Notes under the pieces: model-generated
What the model was told of the DNA's origin: nothing
Databases searched by the model: none
The model's input: only the letters and a program-made list of their open reading frames with translations
Program-made: the position numbers and the translations under genes
Shown: positions 1 to 7,788 of the stretch, piece after piece
Numbering within the stretch: position 1 is the first letter of the stretch
Layout of the letters: every line of letters begins with the position of its first letter
From: Prevotella sp. CAG:1031
Lineage (GTDB): Bacteria > Bacteroidota > Bacteroidia > Bacteroidales > Muribaculaceae
Direction of reading: 5' to 3'
NCBI GenBank assembly: GCA_000431215.1
Contig: HF985619.1
Coordinates: 28,392-44,970, forward strand
Length of the DNA: 16,579 bases

Positions 1-204
1 CGCCACGCCGTTGACCGCGTAGCGCTCAGGCGCCGTATCCGCGAAGCCTACCGCCTGAACCGGGCTCTGCTCGAAGGGGCGGGGCGCGTCGACATAGCTT
101 TCGTGTGGGTCGGCGAGACAACGGGACGCTACAGCTCGATCGAGCGCGCAATGCAGCGCCTTCTGAGGCGCGTCAATCAGCCGGCCGATGAAAGCGCTCA
201 GTAA
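1..204 (+). CDS. rnpA: Ribonuclease P protein component, 3' part (partial)
   Basis: The C-terminal 67 residues of the protein subunit of RNase P, which binds the catalytic RNA and helps process the 5' ends of tRNA precursors. The frame is open from base 1 and ends at TAA 202-204. The start codon lies upstream of the window. The family's RNA-binding signature is visible at the left edge: a basic stretch reading HAVDRVALRRRIREAYRLN, matching the conserved K-(R)-A-V-x-R-N-x-x-K-R-x-x-R-E region of RnpA. The end overlaps the start of yidD by 17 bp. The rnpA-yidD adjacency is widely conserved in bacteria and supports both calls. The size of the missing N-terminal part cannot be seen. Confidence 0.93.
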   Translation, partial: RHAVDRVALRRRIREAYRLNRALLEGAGRVDIAFVWVGETTGRYSSIERAMQRLLRRVNQPADESAQ

Positions 205-418
205 AATCGTGCGCTCGGCAGCCATTCTGCCAATTCGCTTCTATCAGCTCTGTATATCGCCTCTGACACCGCCGTCGTGCCGCTTCGTGCCGACCTGCAG
301 CCAATATGCCGTCGAGGCTATCCGGCGCCACGGCGTAGTCCGCGGCGGCTGGCTGGCCATTAAGCGCCTTCTGCGCTGCCACCCCTGGGGCGGAAGCGGC
401 TACGACCCCGTGCCATGA
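188..418 (+). CDS. yidD: YidD, membrane protein insertion efficiency factor
   Basis: A 76-residue protein of the YidD family (DUF37). The family is a small inner-membrane-associated factor thought to assist YidC/Sec-dependent insertion of membrane proteins. The sequence carries the whole family signature: YQLCISPLTPPSCRFVPTCS near residues 19-38, with its paired cysteines and the Pro-Thr-Cys-Ser core, then a basic middle part and the terminal CHPWGGSGYDPVP. An amphipathic hydrophobic N-terminus (residues 8-25) fits membrane association. The length is normal for compact YidD proteins. The ATG lies inside the end of rnpA (17-bp overlap). The stop codon overlaps the next ATG in an ATGA junction, so the three genes are probably co-transcribed and translationally coupled. 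Confidence 0.95.
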   Translation: MKALSKIVRSAAILPIRFYQLCISPLTPPSCRFVPTCSQYAVEAIRRHGVVRGGWLAIKRLLRCHPWGGSGYDPVP

Positions 419-960
419 CACTCATCACCGACATCCACACCCACCGCCGCGCTCCCGCGCCGGGCCGAATCGTCAATATCGACCCCTCCGGGCCGTTCGC
501 TCCGCTGCTTCCCGGCCAGACCTACAGCGCCGGAATCCATCCCTGGCACGCCGACCGCGCCGACATGTTCGGCGAGGTCGAACGACTCGCCGCCTGTCCG
601 GCTGTTGTGGCCATCGGAGAAACCGGGCTCGACAAGCGCCGCGGGCCTTCGCCCGATATTCAGATTCCGTTGTTCCGGCGTCATATAGAGCTGGCCGAGG
701 CTGTCGGAAAACCGCTGATTGTCCACTGTGTCGGCGCCTGGCAGGAGCTTCTCGTCCTGCCGCGGCCGCGAGTGATGACGATTATCCACGGATTCCGCGG
801 AAAACCGGAGCTTGCGCGCCAGCTGACCGCCGCCGGATTCTTTCTTTCGCTCGGCGCCCGCTATAATCCGGCGTCGGAGCAGTTCGCGCTGTTCCGGGAG
901 TCGGACATGTCCGACGCGTCCGACCTGTCTGACTTGTCTGACGAATCTGATTTCAGTTAA
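415..960 (+). CDS. TatD-family metal-dependent hydrolase with repeat-derived C-terminal tail
   Basis: A 181-residue TatD-like TIM-barrel hydrolase. The family contains metal-dependent deoxyribonucleases and related phosphoesterases. The metal-site motifs appear in order: DIHTH (residues 6-10), GIHPW (about 40-44), AIGETGLD with the bridging Glu (about 66-73), IVHC (about 101-104) and IIHGFRGK (about 122-129). Family members usually have 210-260 residues and end with an (E/T)-D-(D/A/S) aspartate motif followed by about 35-45 helical residues. Here the family-like sequence stops near ESD (162-164) and continues as a Ser-Asp-x tail encoded by a 9-bp tandem repeat. The aspartate of ESD may still supply the last metal ligand, but the closing helices are missing, so activity is uncertain. 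The ATG overlaps the yidD stop by 4 bp. In many Bacteroidales I recall tyrS coming next; it does not here. Confidence 0.85.
   Translation: MTLITDIHTHRRAPAPGRIVNIDPSGPFAPLLPGQTYSAGIHPWHADRADMFGEVERLAACPAVVAIGETGLDKRRGPSPDIQIPLFRRHIELAEAVGKPLIVHCVGAWQELLVLPRPRVMTIIHGFRGKPELARQLTAAGFFLSLGARYNPASEQFALFRESDMSDASDLSDLSDESDFS
901..954 (+). repeat. 9-bp tandem repeat encoding (S-D-x)n, with a 14-bp palindrome
   Basis: Six consecutive 9-mers follow the pattern tcNgacNNN: tcggacatg, tccgacgcg, tccgacctg, tctgacttg, tctgacgaa, tctgatttc. They lie in frame with the TatD-like gene and give Ser-Asp-x units. The first 14 bases (901-914, tcggacatgtccga) are a perfect palindrome. Divergence increases toward the 3' end, as expected of a decaying array. 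Similar gtccgac-type repeats are, to my recollection, common around gene ends in GC-rich Bacteroidales. I cannot confirm that here. Confidence 0.8.
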
Positions 961-1063
961 ATTGCGTTAAATAGAGCGGCGCCGGGTAATGACCCGCTCG
1001 CTTTCGCGTACCTATAAAAGAGGTTTTAGCCTTATGGTAGCTGCGATAATGAAAATTTGTTGT

Positions 1064-1072
1064 TAACTTTGC
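1064..1072 (+). promoter_or_regulatory. Bacteroidetes -7 promoter box for the envelope block
   Basis: TAACTTTGC matches the Bacteroidetes sigma-ABfr -7 consensus TAnnTTTG plus the frequent trailing C. A -33 TTTG at the usual distance is not evident. Transcription would begin near 1077-1080, which places the start codon at ATG 1094 and argues against a TTG start at 1076. Confidence 0.7.
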
Positions 1073-1093
1073 AGCTTGAAATATAACGCAACA

Positions 1094-2524
1094 ATGACAA
1101 ATCGACTTCCCCTATATATGCTCGCGACGTTGCTGGCGGCCATGGGCTTCGCCGGATGCAACTCCGAAAAAGAAGACATTGCGACAGTCAGCTACAGCTC
1201 GGTGGCCGTAGAGGGCTTTTCGCTCGCGGCCGACGACAGCGTTCTGGCCAACCTCGATTCGGTGTTCTTCACTATCGACCTGAACAATGCGCTGATTTTC
1301 AATGCCGACTCGCTCCCTGTGGGCACCGATGTGTCGAAGCTCGTCGTCAAGGTCAACACTACTTCGGTCGGGGGTGTCGAGCTGATCGTGCCGCGTCCCG
1401 GAATGACCGACTCGGTCTATAATTATCTGGCCAACCAGCACGATAGCATTGACTTCAGCCACGGCCCCGTCACGCTGCGCATAACCAGTCAGGATCGTAT
1501 GCTGACACGCGACTACCGCGTCAGTGTCAACGTCCATCTCATCCAGCCCGACTCGCTGAGCTGGAATCTCACGCAGCAGTCGCCGCTGCCGACAACGCTG
1601 ACGGCCCCGACAGTCGCCCGTGCCGTTGAGTTCGGCGGCAAAACTGTCGTCGTCAGCGCCGATGCTGCCGGAAACGCCTGCGTGGCCACAGCCGACAATC
1701 CCTCTGACAGATGGACGACCGCCTCCGCCACACTTCCCGCCGGAGCCGACGTCATGAGCCTTGCCGCCGGAGCCGACGCCCTCTATATGACCACAGCTTC
1801 GGGTGAGCTCTATACCGCCGCCGATGCCGCCGGCCCGTGGACGCCGACCGGTGCCCTGATGAACACCGTCTATGGCGTTGCAGGTACTAAAGTGCTCGGT
1901 GCGCGTCTCGACGGCTCCGTATGGAAACTCGTCACCTATCCCGCCTCAACCGAAACCGAGGCCCCCGCGGCTTTCCCTGTCGGAGAGACATCGCAGCTTC
2001 TCGTCTACACGACCTCGTGGAGCGACCGCCCCACAGCCATCATGGCCGGCGGCCGCACAGCCGACGGCGGAATGACGGGTGACACCTGGGCCTGGGACGG
2101 CGAGCACTGGGCCTGCATCAACAACGCCAAAAACCGTCTTCCGGCCTGTCTCGGCCCCGCCCTGGTTCCTTATTTCGCCTATAAGACCTCGACGAACTGG
2201 CAGGTCAGCCGCGAGTCGGTCATCCTTGCCATCGGCGGCCAGCTCGGTCTCGGTCTTCAGGCCCGCACGGTCTACATATCGTGGGATCGCGGCATAACCT
2301 GGCTCAGAGCGCCGCAATCGATGCAGCTTCCCGCCGACATGTCCATAGGAAGCTCCCAGTCGGCTATCGTGGCTGACACGAAGATCAGCCGCGCCGAGCG
2401 CCCGGTGACCCAGTGGGATTGCCCCTATATCTATCTCATCGGCGGATTCACCCACGACGGAAAAGTCTTCCCCGACATCCGGCGCGCCGTTATCAACCGT
2501 CTGAGCTTCAAGCCGCTCTATTGA
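1094..2524 (+). CDS. DUF6242-type lipoprotein with Kelch-like beta-propeller
   Basis: A 476-residue predicted lipoprotein. It has a signal peptide with lipobox FAGC, so Cys22 would be lipidated. The residues after the Cys (NSEKED) contain a Lys followed by two acidic residues, similar to the Bacteroidetes lipoprotein export signal that sends lipoproteins to the cell surface. Residues 35-145 match my recollection of the DUF6242 N-terminal domain, an Ig-like beta fold of unknown role (YSSVAVEGFSL, LDSVFFTIDLN, ALIFNADSLP). The rest contains repeated Gly-Gly and Trp patterns (MAGGRTADGG, TWAWDGEHW, YLIGGFTHDGKVF) typical of Kelch-like propeller blades. The exact function is unknown. The gene sits 1 bp upstream of the DUF6089 gene, so it may belong to outer-membrane assembly or secretion. 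The ATG at 1094 was chosen because it follows the promoter and gives a clean signal peptide. Confidence 0.82.
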   Translation: MTNRLPLYMLATLLAAMGFAGCNSEKEDIATVSYSSVAVEGFSLAADDSVLANLDSVFFTIDLNNALIFNADSLPVGTDVSKLVVKVNTTSVGGVELIVPRPGMTDSVYNYLANQHDSIDFSHGPVTLRITSQDRMLTRDYRVSVNVHLIQPDSLSWNLTQQSPLPTTLTAPTVARAVEFGGKTVVVSADAAGNACVATADNPSDRWTTASATLPAGADVMSLAAGADALYMTTASGELYTAADAAGPWTPTGALMNTVYGVAGTKVLGARLDGSVWKLVTYPASTETEAPAAFPVGETSQLLVYTTSWSDRPTAIMAGGRTADGGMTGDTWAWDGEHWACINNAKNRLPACLGPALVPYFAYKTSTNWQVSRESVILAIGGQLGLGLQARTVYISWDRGITWLRAPQSMQLPADMSIGSSQSAIVADTKISRAERPVTQWDCPYIYLIGGFTHDGKVFPDIRRAVINRLSFKPLY

Positions 2525-2525
2525 A

Positions 2526-3221
2526 ATGACAATTCTGCGAAAACTCTGCTGCCTCGCTCTGGCCGCGACGATTTCCATCGCCGCCGGGGCTGCTCCGGCT
2601 CAGGGCGACGTGGAAAGCTATAAGTTCGACATCGGAGCCTCTCTGGGCATGAGCGGATATCTCGGCGACGCCAATTCGTCGAATATGTTCGCGCAGCCCG
2701 GTTTTGCCGGAACAGCATCGTTCCGCTATCTGGCAGGCTCGCGTTTCGCCGTGCGCGCCATGCTGACGGCCGCCTCGCTCTCGGGCAACTCGGCCAAATA
2801 TTCCAATGTGTTTCCCGACAACGCCGTGTTCGACTTCAATGGAATGGTCTATGATCTCGAGGCACGCGCCGAATTCAACTTCTTCCCCTACGGCATCGGC
2901 GAGACCTACAAGCGGCTGCGCCGCTGGACCCCCTACCTCGCCATCGGCCTCGGCGGAGCCGTGACCTCGTGTGGCGGGACGACCGGTTTCGGGCTGACGC
3001 TCCCTATGGCTGTCGGTGTCAAATTCAAAGTGAAACCACGGTTCAACCTCTTCGCCGAGTTCGCTATGGTGAAGATGTTCACCGACAAGGCCGACGCCAT
3101 CGTCGACCCCTACCAGATAAAAAGTTCATTCTTCAAGAATACCGATTGGTATTCGGCGCTGACAGTGGGCTTCTCGTTCGAGTTCGGCCCGCGCTGCACC
3201 GTCTGCCACCGTATCGACTAA
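2526..3221 (+). CDS. DUF6089-family outer-membrane beta-barrel protein
   Basis: A 231-residue protein with a signal peptide (hydrophobic residues 7-21, cleavage likely near AGAAPAQG). A series of amphipathic beta strands with aromatic girdle residues follows: YKFDIGASLGMSGYLGDAN, LEARAEFNFFPYG, TPYLAIGLGG, FNLFAEFAMVKMFTDK, DWYSALTVGFSFEFG. Together these suggest a small outer-membrane barrel. The family is conserved directly upstream of uppS in Bacteroidales. In Porphyromonas gingivalis the gene at the same position (PG0189 by my recollection) was reported to associate with the PorK/PorN ring of the type IX secretion system. Transfer of that role here is inference, and no other T9SS gene is in the window. 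The C-terminus has a conserved-looking CTVC pair (RCTVCHRID), odd for an outer-membrane protein end. The gene follows the lipoprotein stop by 1 bp and precedes uppS by 5 bp, so one mRNA is likely. Confidence 0.82.
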   Translation: MTILRKLCCLALAATISIAAGAAPAQGDVESYKFDIGASLGMSGYLGDANSSNMFAQPGFAGTASFRYLAGSRFAVRAMLTAASLSGNSAKYSNVFPDNAVFDFNGMVYDLEARAEFNFFPYGIGETYKRLRRWTPYLAIGLGGAVTSCGGTTGFGLTLPMAVGVKFKVKPRFNLFAEFAMVKMFTDKADAIVDPYQIKSSFFKNTDWYSALTVGFSFEFGPRCTVCHRID

Positions 3222-3226
3222 CGCCC

Positions 3227-3979
3227 ATGCCAAAACCCGCCTTAACCCTCGATCCCTGCCGCATTCCCGCCCATATCGCCGTCATCATGGACGGCAACGG
3301 ACGCTGGGCCAAAGCGCGCGGCCTCGACCGCAGCGAAGGTCACGCCGAAGGTGTCAACACAGTCCACCGCATAACGCAGCGCGCCTCCGACATAGGCGTG
3401 AAATGGCTCACGCTCTACACCTTCTCTACCGAGAACTGGCGGCGCCCCCAGGCTGAAGTCGACGCCCTGATGACCCTCATAGGCTATGCCATCGAGCGCG
3501 AGACGCCCGGACTGCTTGAAAATAATGTCAGGCTGCGCGTCATAGGTGATTTCGGACGTATGCCCGAGGCCGCGCGCCGCAGCCTTCAGGGCTGTATGGA
3601 CGCCACCGCCGGCTGCACGGGCCTGAATCTCGTTCTGGCCATCAGCTATTCGGCCCGGTGGGAGATAGCCGAAGCCGCCCGCACTCTGGCGCGCCGCGCA
3701 GCCGAAGGGAAGCTTGATCCCGAGGCAATAACCGAGCAGACCGTGGCCGACGCCCTGACAACGGCCGGAATGCCCGACCCCGACCTGATTATCCGCACCG
3801 GCGGCGACCGCCGGCTCAGCAACTACCTGCTCTGGCAGGCAGCATACTCCGAGATTGTCGTCACCGACACATTCTGGCCCGACTTCACCGCCGACGAATT
3901 CTGCGACGCCATCGCCGACTTCCAGCAGCGCGAACGCCGCTTCGGAATGACCTCCGAACAAATCGTTTCATCACATTGA
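3227..3979 (+). CDS. uppS: Undecaprenyl diphosphate synthase (cis-isoprenyl transferase)
   Basis: A 250-residue cis-prenyltransferase. It condenses isopentenyl diphosphate onto farnesyl diphosphate to make undecaprenyl diphosphate, the lipid carrier for peptidoglycan and surface glycans. Motifs appear in order: IAVIMDGNGRWAKARG with catalytic Asp22, H-x-E-G-V around residues 40-44, TLYTFSTENWRRP (about 65-77), and IIRTGGDRRLSNYLLWQAAYSE near the C-terminus, where Glu209 corresponds to the Mg-binding Glu213 of the E. coli enzyme. Residue 194 is Asp where E. coli and most homologues have Glu (GGE), a conservative change. Length is normal. The ATG at 3227 fits the family N-terminus; the longer open frame upstream overlaps the DUF6089 gene and is not coding. 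Next is bamA, 13 bp downstream. Confidence 0.97.
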   Translation: MPKPALTLDPCRIPAHIAVIMDGNGRWAKARGLDRSEGHAEGVNTVHRITQRASDIGVKWLTLYTFSTENWRRPQAEVDALMTLIGYAIERETPGLLENNVRLRVIGDFGRMPEAARRSLQGCMDATAGCTGLNLVLAISYSARWEIAEAARTLARRAAEGKLDPEAITEQTVADALTTAGMPDPDLIIRTGGDRRLSNYLLWQAAYSEIVVTDTFWPDFTADEFCDAIADFQQRERRFGMTSEQIVSSH

Positions 3980-3992
3980 CCCGACCTCCCTT

Positions 3993-6620
3993 ATGTCCTC
4001 AAGAATATTCCGCCTGATAGCCGTTTCGTTCTTCCTCGCTGTAGCCGCGTCCGGCGCGTCGGCACAGACCGCCGCCGATACCCTGACCAACCCCATAGTG
4101 AATTTCAGCGGACTGCCGCGTACCTACGAGATCGCCGGAATCAATATCGAAGGCGCTCCGAACTACGACGACTATCTCATTCTGGGCTACTCGGCCCTGA
4201 AAGTAGGCGAACGCATCGCAATCCCCGGCCCCGAGATCAACGCTGCCGCACGCCGCCTCTGGCGCCAGGCCCTCTTCTCGAAAGTGTCGATAACCGTTGA
4301 CAAGACCGCCGGCGACAAGGCATGGCTGACGATTCATCTGCGCCAGCAGCCGCGCATCAGCGAGATAAACTACCATGGCGCCAGAAAAGGGGAGATAAAA
4401 GACCTCGACGAGCGCCTCAAGCTCATGAAGGGCAACCACATCACGCCCAACATCGTCGACCGCACGAAGCAGATCATCAAGAAATACTACAATGAGAAAG
4501 GCTTCGGCAACGCTACCGTGCAGATTCAGCAGCACGAAGACCTCAGCCATCCCAACGAGATGATCGTCGACATCAACATCAACCGCCACGACAAGGTCAA
4601 GGTTCACAAAATCTATATCGAGGGCAATGAGGTCATGAGCGACAACGCCATTCAGCGCGCCATGAAGAAGACCAACGAGAAAGGCAAGCTGCTCAACCTC
4701 TTCAAGCAGAAGAAATTCGTCGAGAGCGACTACCGCGACGACCTCAACCGCATCATCGAGAAATATAACGAGAAAGGCTACCGCGACGCCCGCATTGTCA
4801 GCGACTCGGTCGTGCCCTACGACGACAAGAATGTCGACGTCCACATCCGTGTCGACGAAGGCAAACGATATTATATCAACAATATAACATGGGTGGGCAA
4901 TACGCTCTATCCCTCGACGGCCCTCGACGAGATTCTCGGAATAGAAAAGGGGGACGTCTACAACCAGAAGCTGCTTGAAAAGCGCATCAATCAGGACGAA
5001 GACGCCATCGCCAACTACTACATGGACCGCGGCTATCTCTTCTATCACCTCCAGCCCGTCGAGCGCAACATCGTCGGCGACTCGATCGACCTCGAGATGA
5101 GAATATCGGAAGGCCCGCAGGCACGTATCAACAATGTTGTCATCAATGGTAACGACCGCCTCTACGAGAAGGTCATCCGCCGCGAGCTGCGCGTGCGTCC
5201 CGGCGAGCTCTTCTCGAAGAGCGACCTCATGCGCTCCTACCGCGAGATAGCCCAGAGCGGCCACTTCAACCCCGAGACCATTAACCCGCGCCCCGAGCCC
5301 AACGAAGAGAACGGTACCGTCGACATCATTTTCGACCTCGAATCGAAGGCTAACGACCAGCTCGAGCTCTCGCTCGGCTGGGGACAGACAGGTATCATCG
5401 GTAAGGTCGGAGTCAAGTTCACCAACTTCTCGATAAAGAACCTCTTCTATCCGAGCACCTACAAGGGAATCATACCGCAGGGCGAAGGCCAGACGCTGTC
5501 TATTTCGGCCCAGACCAACGCCCGCTACTATCAGGCCTATTCGATATCGTTCGTTGACCCCTGGTTCGGCGGAAAGCGTCCCAACCAGTTCAGCTTCAGC
5601 GCCTACTACAGCCGTCAGACCGACGTCAACTCGTCGTTCTACAACAGCAACTGGCAGAATCCCTACTACTATTCAGGCTCAGGTCTCGGAATGGTCAACC
5701 CCTACACCCAGGACTATTACCAGAACTCCTACGAAAACGCCTACGACCCCAACAAATACCTCCAGATGCTCGCCGTCACCGTCGGTCTCGGAAAGCGTCT
5801 GTCGTGGCCCGACGACTGGTTCACCTTCCAGGCCTCGCTGACCTACAACTGGTATAACCTGAAGAACTGGGATCATCTCTACTATATGCAGAACGGAACG
5901 TCGAACGCTCTGGTGCTGAACCTCAACCTGTCGCGCAACTCTATCGACAACCCGATGTTCACCCGCAGCGGCTCGCTCTTCTCTGTCGACCTCTCGCTGA
6001 CCCCTCCGGCAAGCCTCTTCGGCAAGAAAGATTGGGCACGCCTGGCCGCCGAGAACACTACCGAGAGCAAGAAGCAGATGTACCGCTGGATAGAATACTG
6101 GAAACTGCGCTTCAAATCGCGTACCTACACCCCGCTGATCAATCCCGACGGACAATATACGCTCGTGCTGATGACCCGCGCCGACTTCGGTCTTCTCGGC
6201 AGCTACAACAAGCATCTGAAATCGCCCTTCGAGACCTTCTATGTCGGCGGTGACGGAATGTCGGGCTACACTACCTACACCACCGAGAACATCGCCCTGC
6301 GCGGCTACGACAACGGCGCCCTGACCCCCTACAAAGCCGAGGGCTACGCCTACACCCGCCTCGGCGTCGAGCTTCACTTCCCGTTCCTGCTTCAGGGAAC
6401 GACGACAATCTACGGCATCGCCTTCGCCGAGGGCGGTAACGCCTGGACGTCGGTGGGAAAGGTCGATCCCTTCTCGCTCAAGCGCAGCGCCGGCTTCGGT
6501 GTGCGTGTGATTCTGCCTATGGTCGGAATGATGGGTATCGACTGGGCCTACGGTTTCGACAAAGTGCGCGGCGAGCGCGGCGGAAGCCACGTCCACTTTG
6601 TGCTCGGCCAGGAATTTTAA
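3993..6620 (+). CDS. bamA: BamA / Omp85 outer-membrane protein assembly factor
   Basis: An 875-residue Omp85 protein, the core of the machinery that folds and inserts beta-barrel proteins into the outer membrane. It has a signal peptide (cleavage near ASA-QT, residue 24). Five POTRA-type repeats follow, roughly at 45-120, 121-200, 201-290, 291-375 and 376-455; each has the beta-alpha-alpha-beta-beta pattern and a G-N or G-x-x-x-x turn (for example IYIEGNEVMSDNAI and VVINGNDRLYEKVI). The barrel spans about 456-875. The conserved loop-6 motif appears as LRGY (769-772). The protein ends in Phe (VLGQEF), as expected of a barrel beta-signal. One extracellular loop around residues 545-590 is unusually rich in Tyr, Asn and Ser. 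Length is typical for Bacteroidetes BamA. The position between uppS and skp genes is the conserved Bacteroidales order. Confidence 0.97.
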   Translation: MSSRIFRLIAVSFFLAVAASGASAQTAADTLTNPIVNFSGLPRTYEIAGINIEGAPNYDDYLILGYSALKVGERIAIPGPEINAAARRLWRQALFSKVSITVDKTAGDKAWLTIHLRQQPRISEINYHGARKGEIKDLDERLKLMKGNHITPNIVDRTKQIIKKYYNEKGFGNATVQIQQHEDLSHPNEMIVDININRHDKVKVHKIYIEGNEVMSDNAIQRAMKKTNEKGKLLNLFKQKKFVESDYRDDLNRIIEKYNEKGYRDARIVSDSVVPYDDKNVDVHIRVDEGKRYYINNITWVGNTLYPSTALDEILGIEKGDVYNQKLLEKRINQDEDAIANYYMDRGYLFYHLQPVERNIVGDSIDLEMRISEGPQARINNVVINGNDRLYEKVIRRELRVRPGELFSKSDLMRSYREIAQSGHFNPETINPRPEPNEENGTVDIIFDLESKANDQLELSLGWGQTGIIGKVGVKFTNFSIKNLFYPSTYKGIIPQGEGQTLSISAQTNARYYQAYSISFVDPWFGGKRPNQFSFSAYYSRQTDVNSSFYNSNWQNPYYYSGSGLGMVNPYTQDYYQNSYENAYDPNKYLQMLAVTVGLGKRLSWPDDWFTFQASLTYNWYNLKNWDHLYYMQNGTSNALVLNLNLSRNSIDNPMFTRSGSLFSVDLSLTPPASLFGKKDWARLAAENTTESKKQMYRWIEYWKLRFKSRTYTPLINPDGQYTLVLMTRADFGLLGSYNKHLKSPFETFYVGGDGMSGYTTYTTENIALRGYDNGALTPYKAEGYAYTRLGVELHFPFLLQGTTTIYGIAFAEGGNAWTSVGKVDPFSLKRSAGFGVRVILPMVGMMGIDWAYGFDKVRGERGGSHVHFVLGQEF

Positions 6621-6678
6621 ACCTTTGGCGTCCCCGATTGTCATTTATATAGTATAAACAACCAAAACACAACCGACT

Positions 6679-7194
6679 ATGAAAAGAATAATCTTCGCTG
6701 TCGTCGTCGCTCTCGGCACTTTCGCCGCCGCTCAGGCCCAGAAGTTCGCCCTCGTCGACATGGAATACATTCTCCAGAACATCCCCTCCTACGAAATGGC
6801 CAACGAGCAGCTCAACCAGGCATCGCAGCGCTGGCAGAAAGAGGTCGAGAACATTTCGCGCGAAGCCGAGACAATGTATAAGAACTATCAGGCCGACATG
6901 GTTTTCCTCACCGACGAGCAGAAGAAGACCCGCGAGGCCGAGATCGTGGCCAAGGAGAAAGAGGCCGTCGAACTGCGCAACAAATATTTCGGCCAGGACG
7001 GCGAACTCTCCAAGAAGCGCGTCAGTCTCATGAAGCCTATTCAGGAAGACATCTATAACGCCATAAAGAAACTCGCCGAAGAGCGTGGCTATCAGGCAAT
7101 ATTCGACCGCGCCGGCTCAAGCGACATAATCTTCGCCTCGCCGCGTATCGACGTCAGCAACGAGGTTCTCGAGAAGTTAGGTTATTCAAACTAA
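6679..7194 (+). CDS. Skp/OmpH-family periplasmic chaperone (first copy)
   Basis: A 171-residue periplasmic chaperone of the Skp/OmpH family. Skp trimers hold unfolded outer-membrane proteins in tentacle-like coiled coils and deliver them to the BAM complex. It has a short signal peptide (hydrophobic residues 4-18, cleavage after AQA). The family core strand KFALVDMEYILQNIPSY follows, then a long charged helical stretch (about 40-125) rich in Glu, Lys and Gln. The C-terminal strand is YQAIFDRAGSSDIIFASPRIDVS, which closes the small beta-barrel body. The spacing of 58 bp after bamA and the function fit co-expression with bamA. No convincing -7 box was found in that gap. It is the first of two non-identical tandem copies. 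Confidence 0.93.
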   Translation: MKRIIFAVVVALGTFAAAQAQKFALVDMEYILQNIPSYEMANEQLNQASQRWQKEVENISREAETMYKNYQADMVFLTDEQKKTREAEIVAKEKEAVELRNKYFGQDGELSKKRVSLMKPIQEDIYNAIKKLAEERGYQAIFDRAGSSDIIFASPRIDVSNEVLEKLGYSN

Positions 7195-7200
7195 AATAAC

Positions 7201-7209
7201 TATCTTTGC
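7201..7209 (+). promoter_or_regulatory. -7 promoter box upstream of the second skp copy
   Basis: TATCTTTGC fits TAnnTTTGC and lies just after the stop codon of the first skp copy. Transcription would start near 7214-7216, leaving about 35 nt of A-rich leader before ATG 7250. No matching -33 element is clear. Confidence 0.6.
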
Positions 7210-7249
7210 GGCATTAATACCACCGAAAATAATAAACCGAAATAAAACG

Positions 7250-7744
7250 ATGATCAAGAAATTATTGCTCGCAATCGCTCTGCTTCTTCCCGTCAGTGCG
7301 TTTGCCCAGAAGTTCGGCGTTGTCAACGCCGACGAAGTCATGCAGTCACTTCCCGCCTTCACCGAGATGAAGACCAAGCTCGAAGCCGCCTCGAAGACCT
7401 ACGAGGATGAATTCGGCAAACTTCAGGCCGAATTCGAGAAGAAATATACCGAGCTTCAGGGAATGGATGACAAGACTCCCGCAGCGATCAAAGACCGCCG
7501 CGTTCAGGAACTTCAGGAGCTCGACCAGAAGATCCAGCAGTTCCGCCAGACGGCCCAGCAGGATCTCCAGCGTCAGCAGCAGCAGCTCATGCAGCCTATC
7601 GAGGCTCAGGTCATGCAGGCTCTCAAGACCGTAGGTGACGAGGGCGGCTACACCTTCATCTTCGAAGGCAACGTGCCCGTCTATACCGGCACTTCCGTCG
7701 AGAACGTCACCGCCAAGGTCAAGACGCTGCTCGGCATCAAATAA
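7250..7744 (+). CDS. Skp/OmpH-family periplasmic chaperone (second copy)
   Basis: A 164-residue Skp/OmpH chaperone related to the gene 55 bp upstream but clearly diverged. It has a signal peptide (IKKLLLAIALLLPVSAFA, cleavage before QKFG). The conserved opening KFGVVNADEVMQSLPAF corresponds to KFALVDMEYILQNIPSY of the first copy. A long helical section (about 40-125) follows, very rich in Gln and Glu, with DLQRQQQQLMQP near its end. The C-terminal strand is YTFIFEGNVPVYTGTSVENVT. The role is expected to be holding outer-membrane proteins in the periplasm for BamA. Two copies in tandem after bamA is the usual Bacteroidales arrangement. A separate -7 box suggests this copy can be expressed independently. 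A strong hairpin follows the stop. Confidence 0.93.
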   Translation: MIKKLLLAIALLLPVSAFAQKFGVVNADEVMQSLPAFTEMKTKLEAASKTYEDEFGKLQAEFEKKYTELQGMDDKTPAAIKDRRVQELQELDQKIQQFRQTAQQDLQRQQQQLMQPIEAQVMQALKTVGDEGGYTFIFEGNVPVYTGTSVENVTAKVKTLLGIK

Positions 7745-7788
7745 AAAGAATTGTTAATAGTTGTATTCATAAAGATATCATAAGCTCG

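Noticed and set aside
974..999. Hairpin gagcgg...ccgctc after the TatD-like gene as a terminator
   Set aside because: The stem is only 6 bp with a long loop and has no T-run, so I did not list it as a terminator.
1076..1093. TTG at 1076 as start of the DUF6242 lipoprotein
   Set aside because: It falls at the predicted transcription start just after the -7 box. ATG 1094 gives a standard signal peptide ending in FAGC.
3999..5264. 421-residue open frame antisense to bamA
   Set aside because: It is a codon-bias shadow of bamA: Val/Asp-rich low-complexity translation with no domain, on the opposite strand of a certain gene.
6621..6678. Promoter between bamA and the first skp copy
   Set aside because: TTTG at 6624 is a possible -33 element, but no TAnnTTTG box follows at the right distance. 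Read-through from bamA is simpler.
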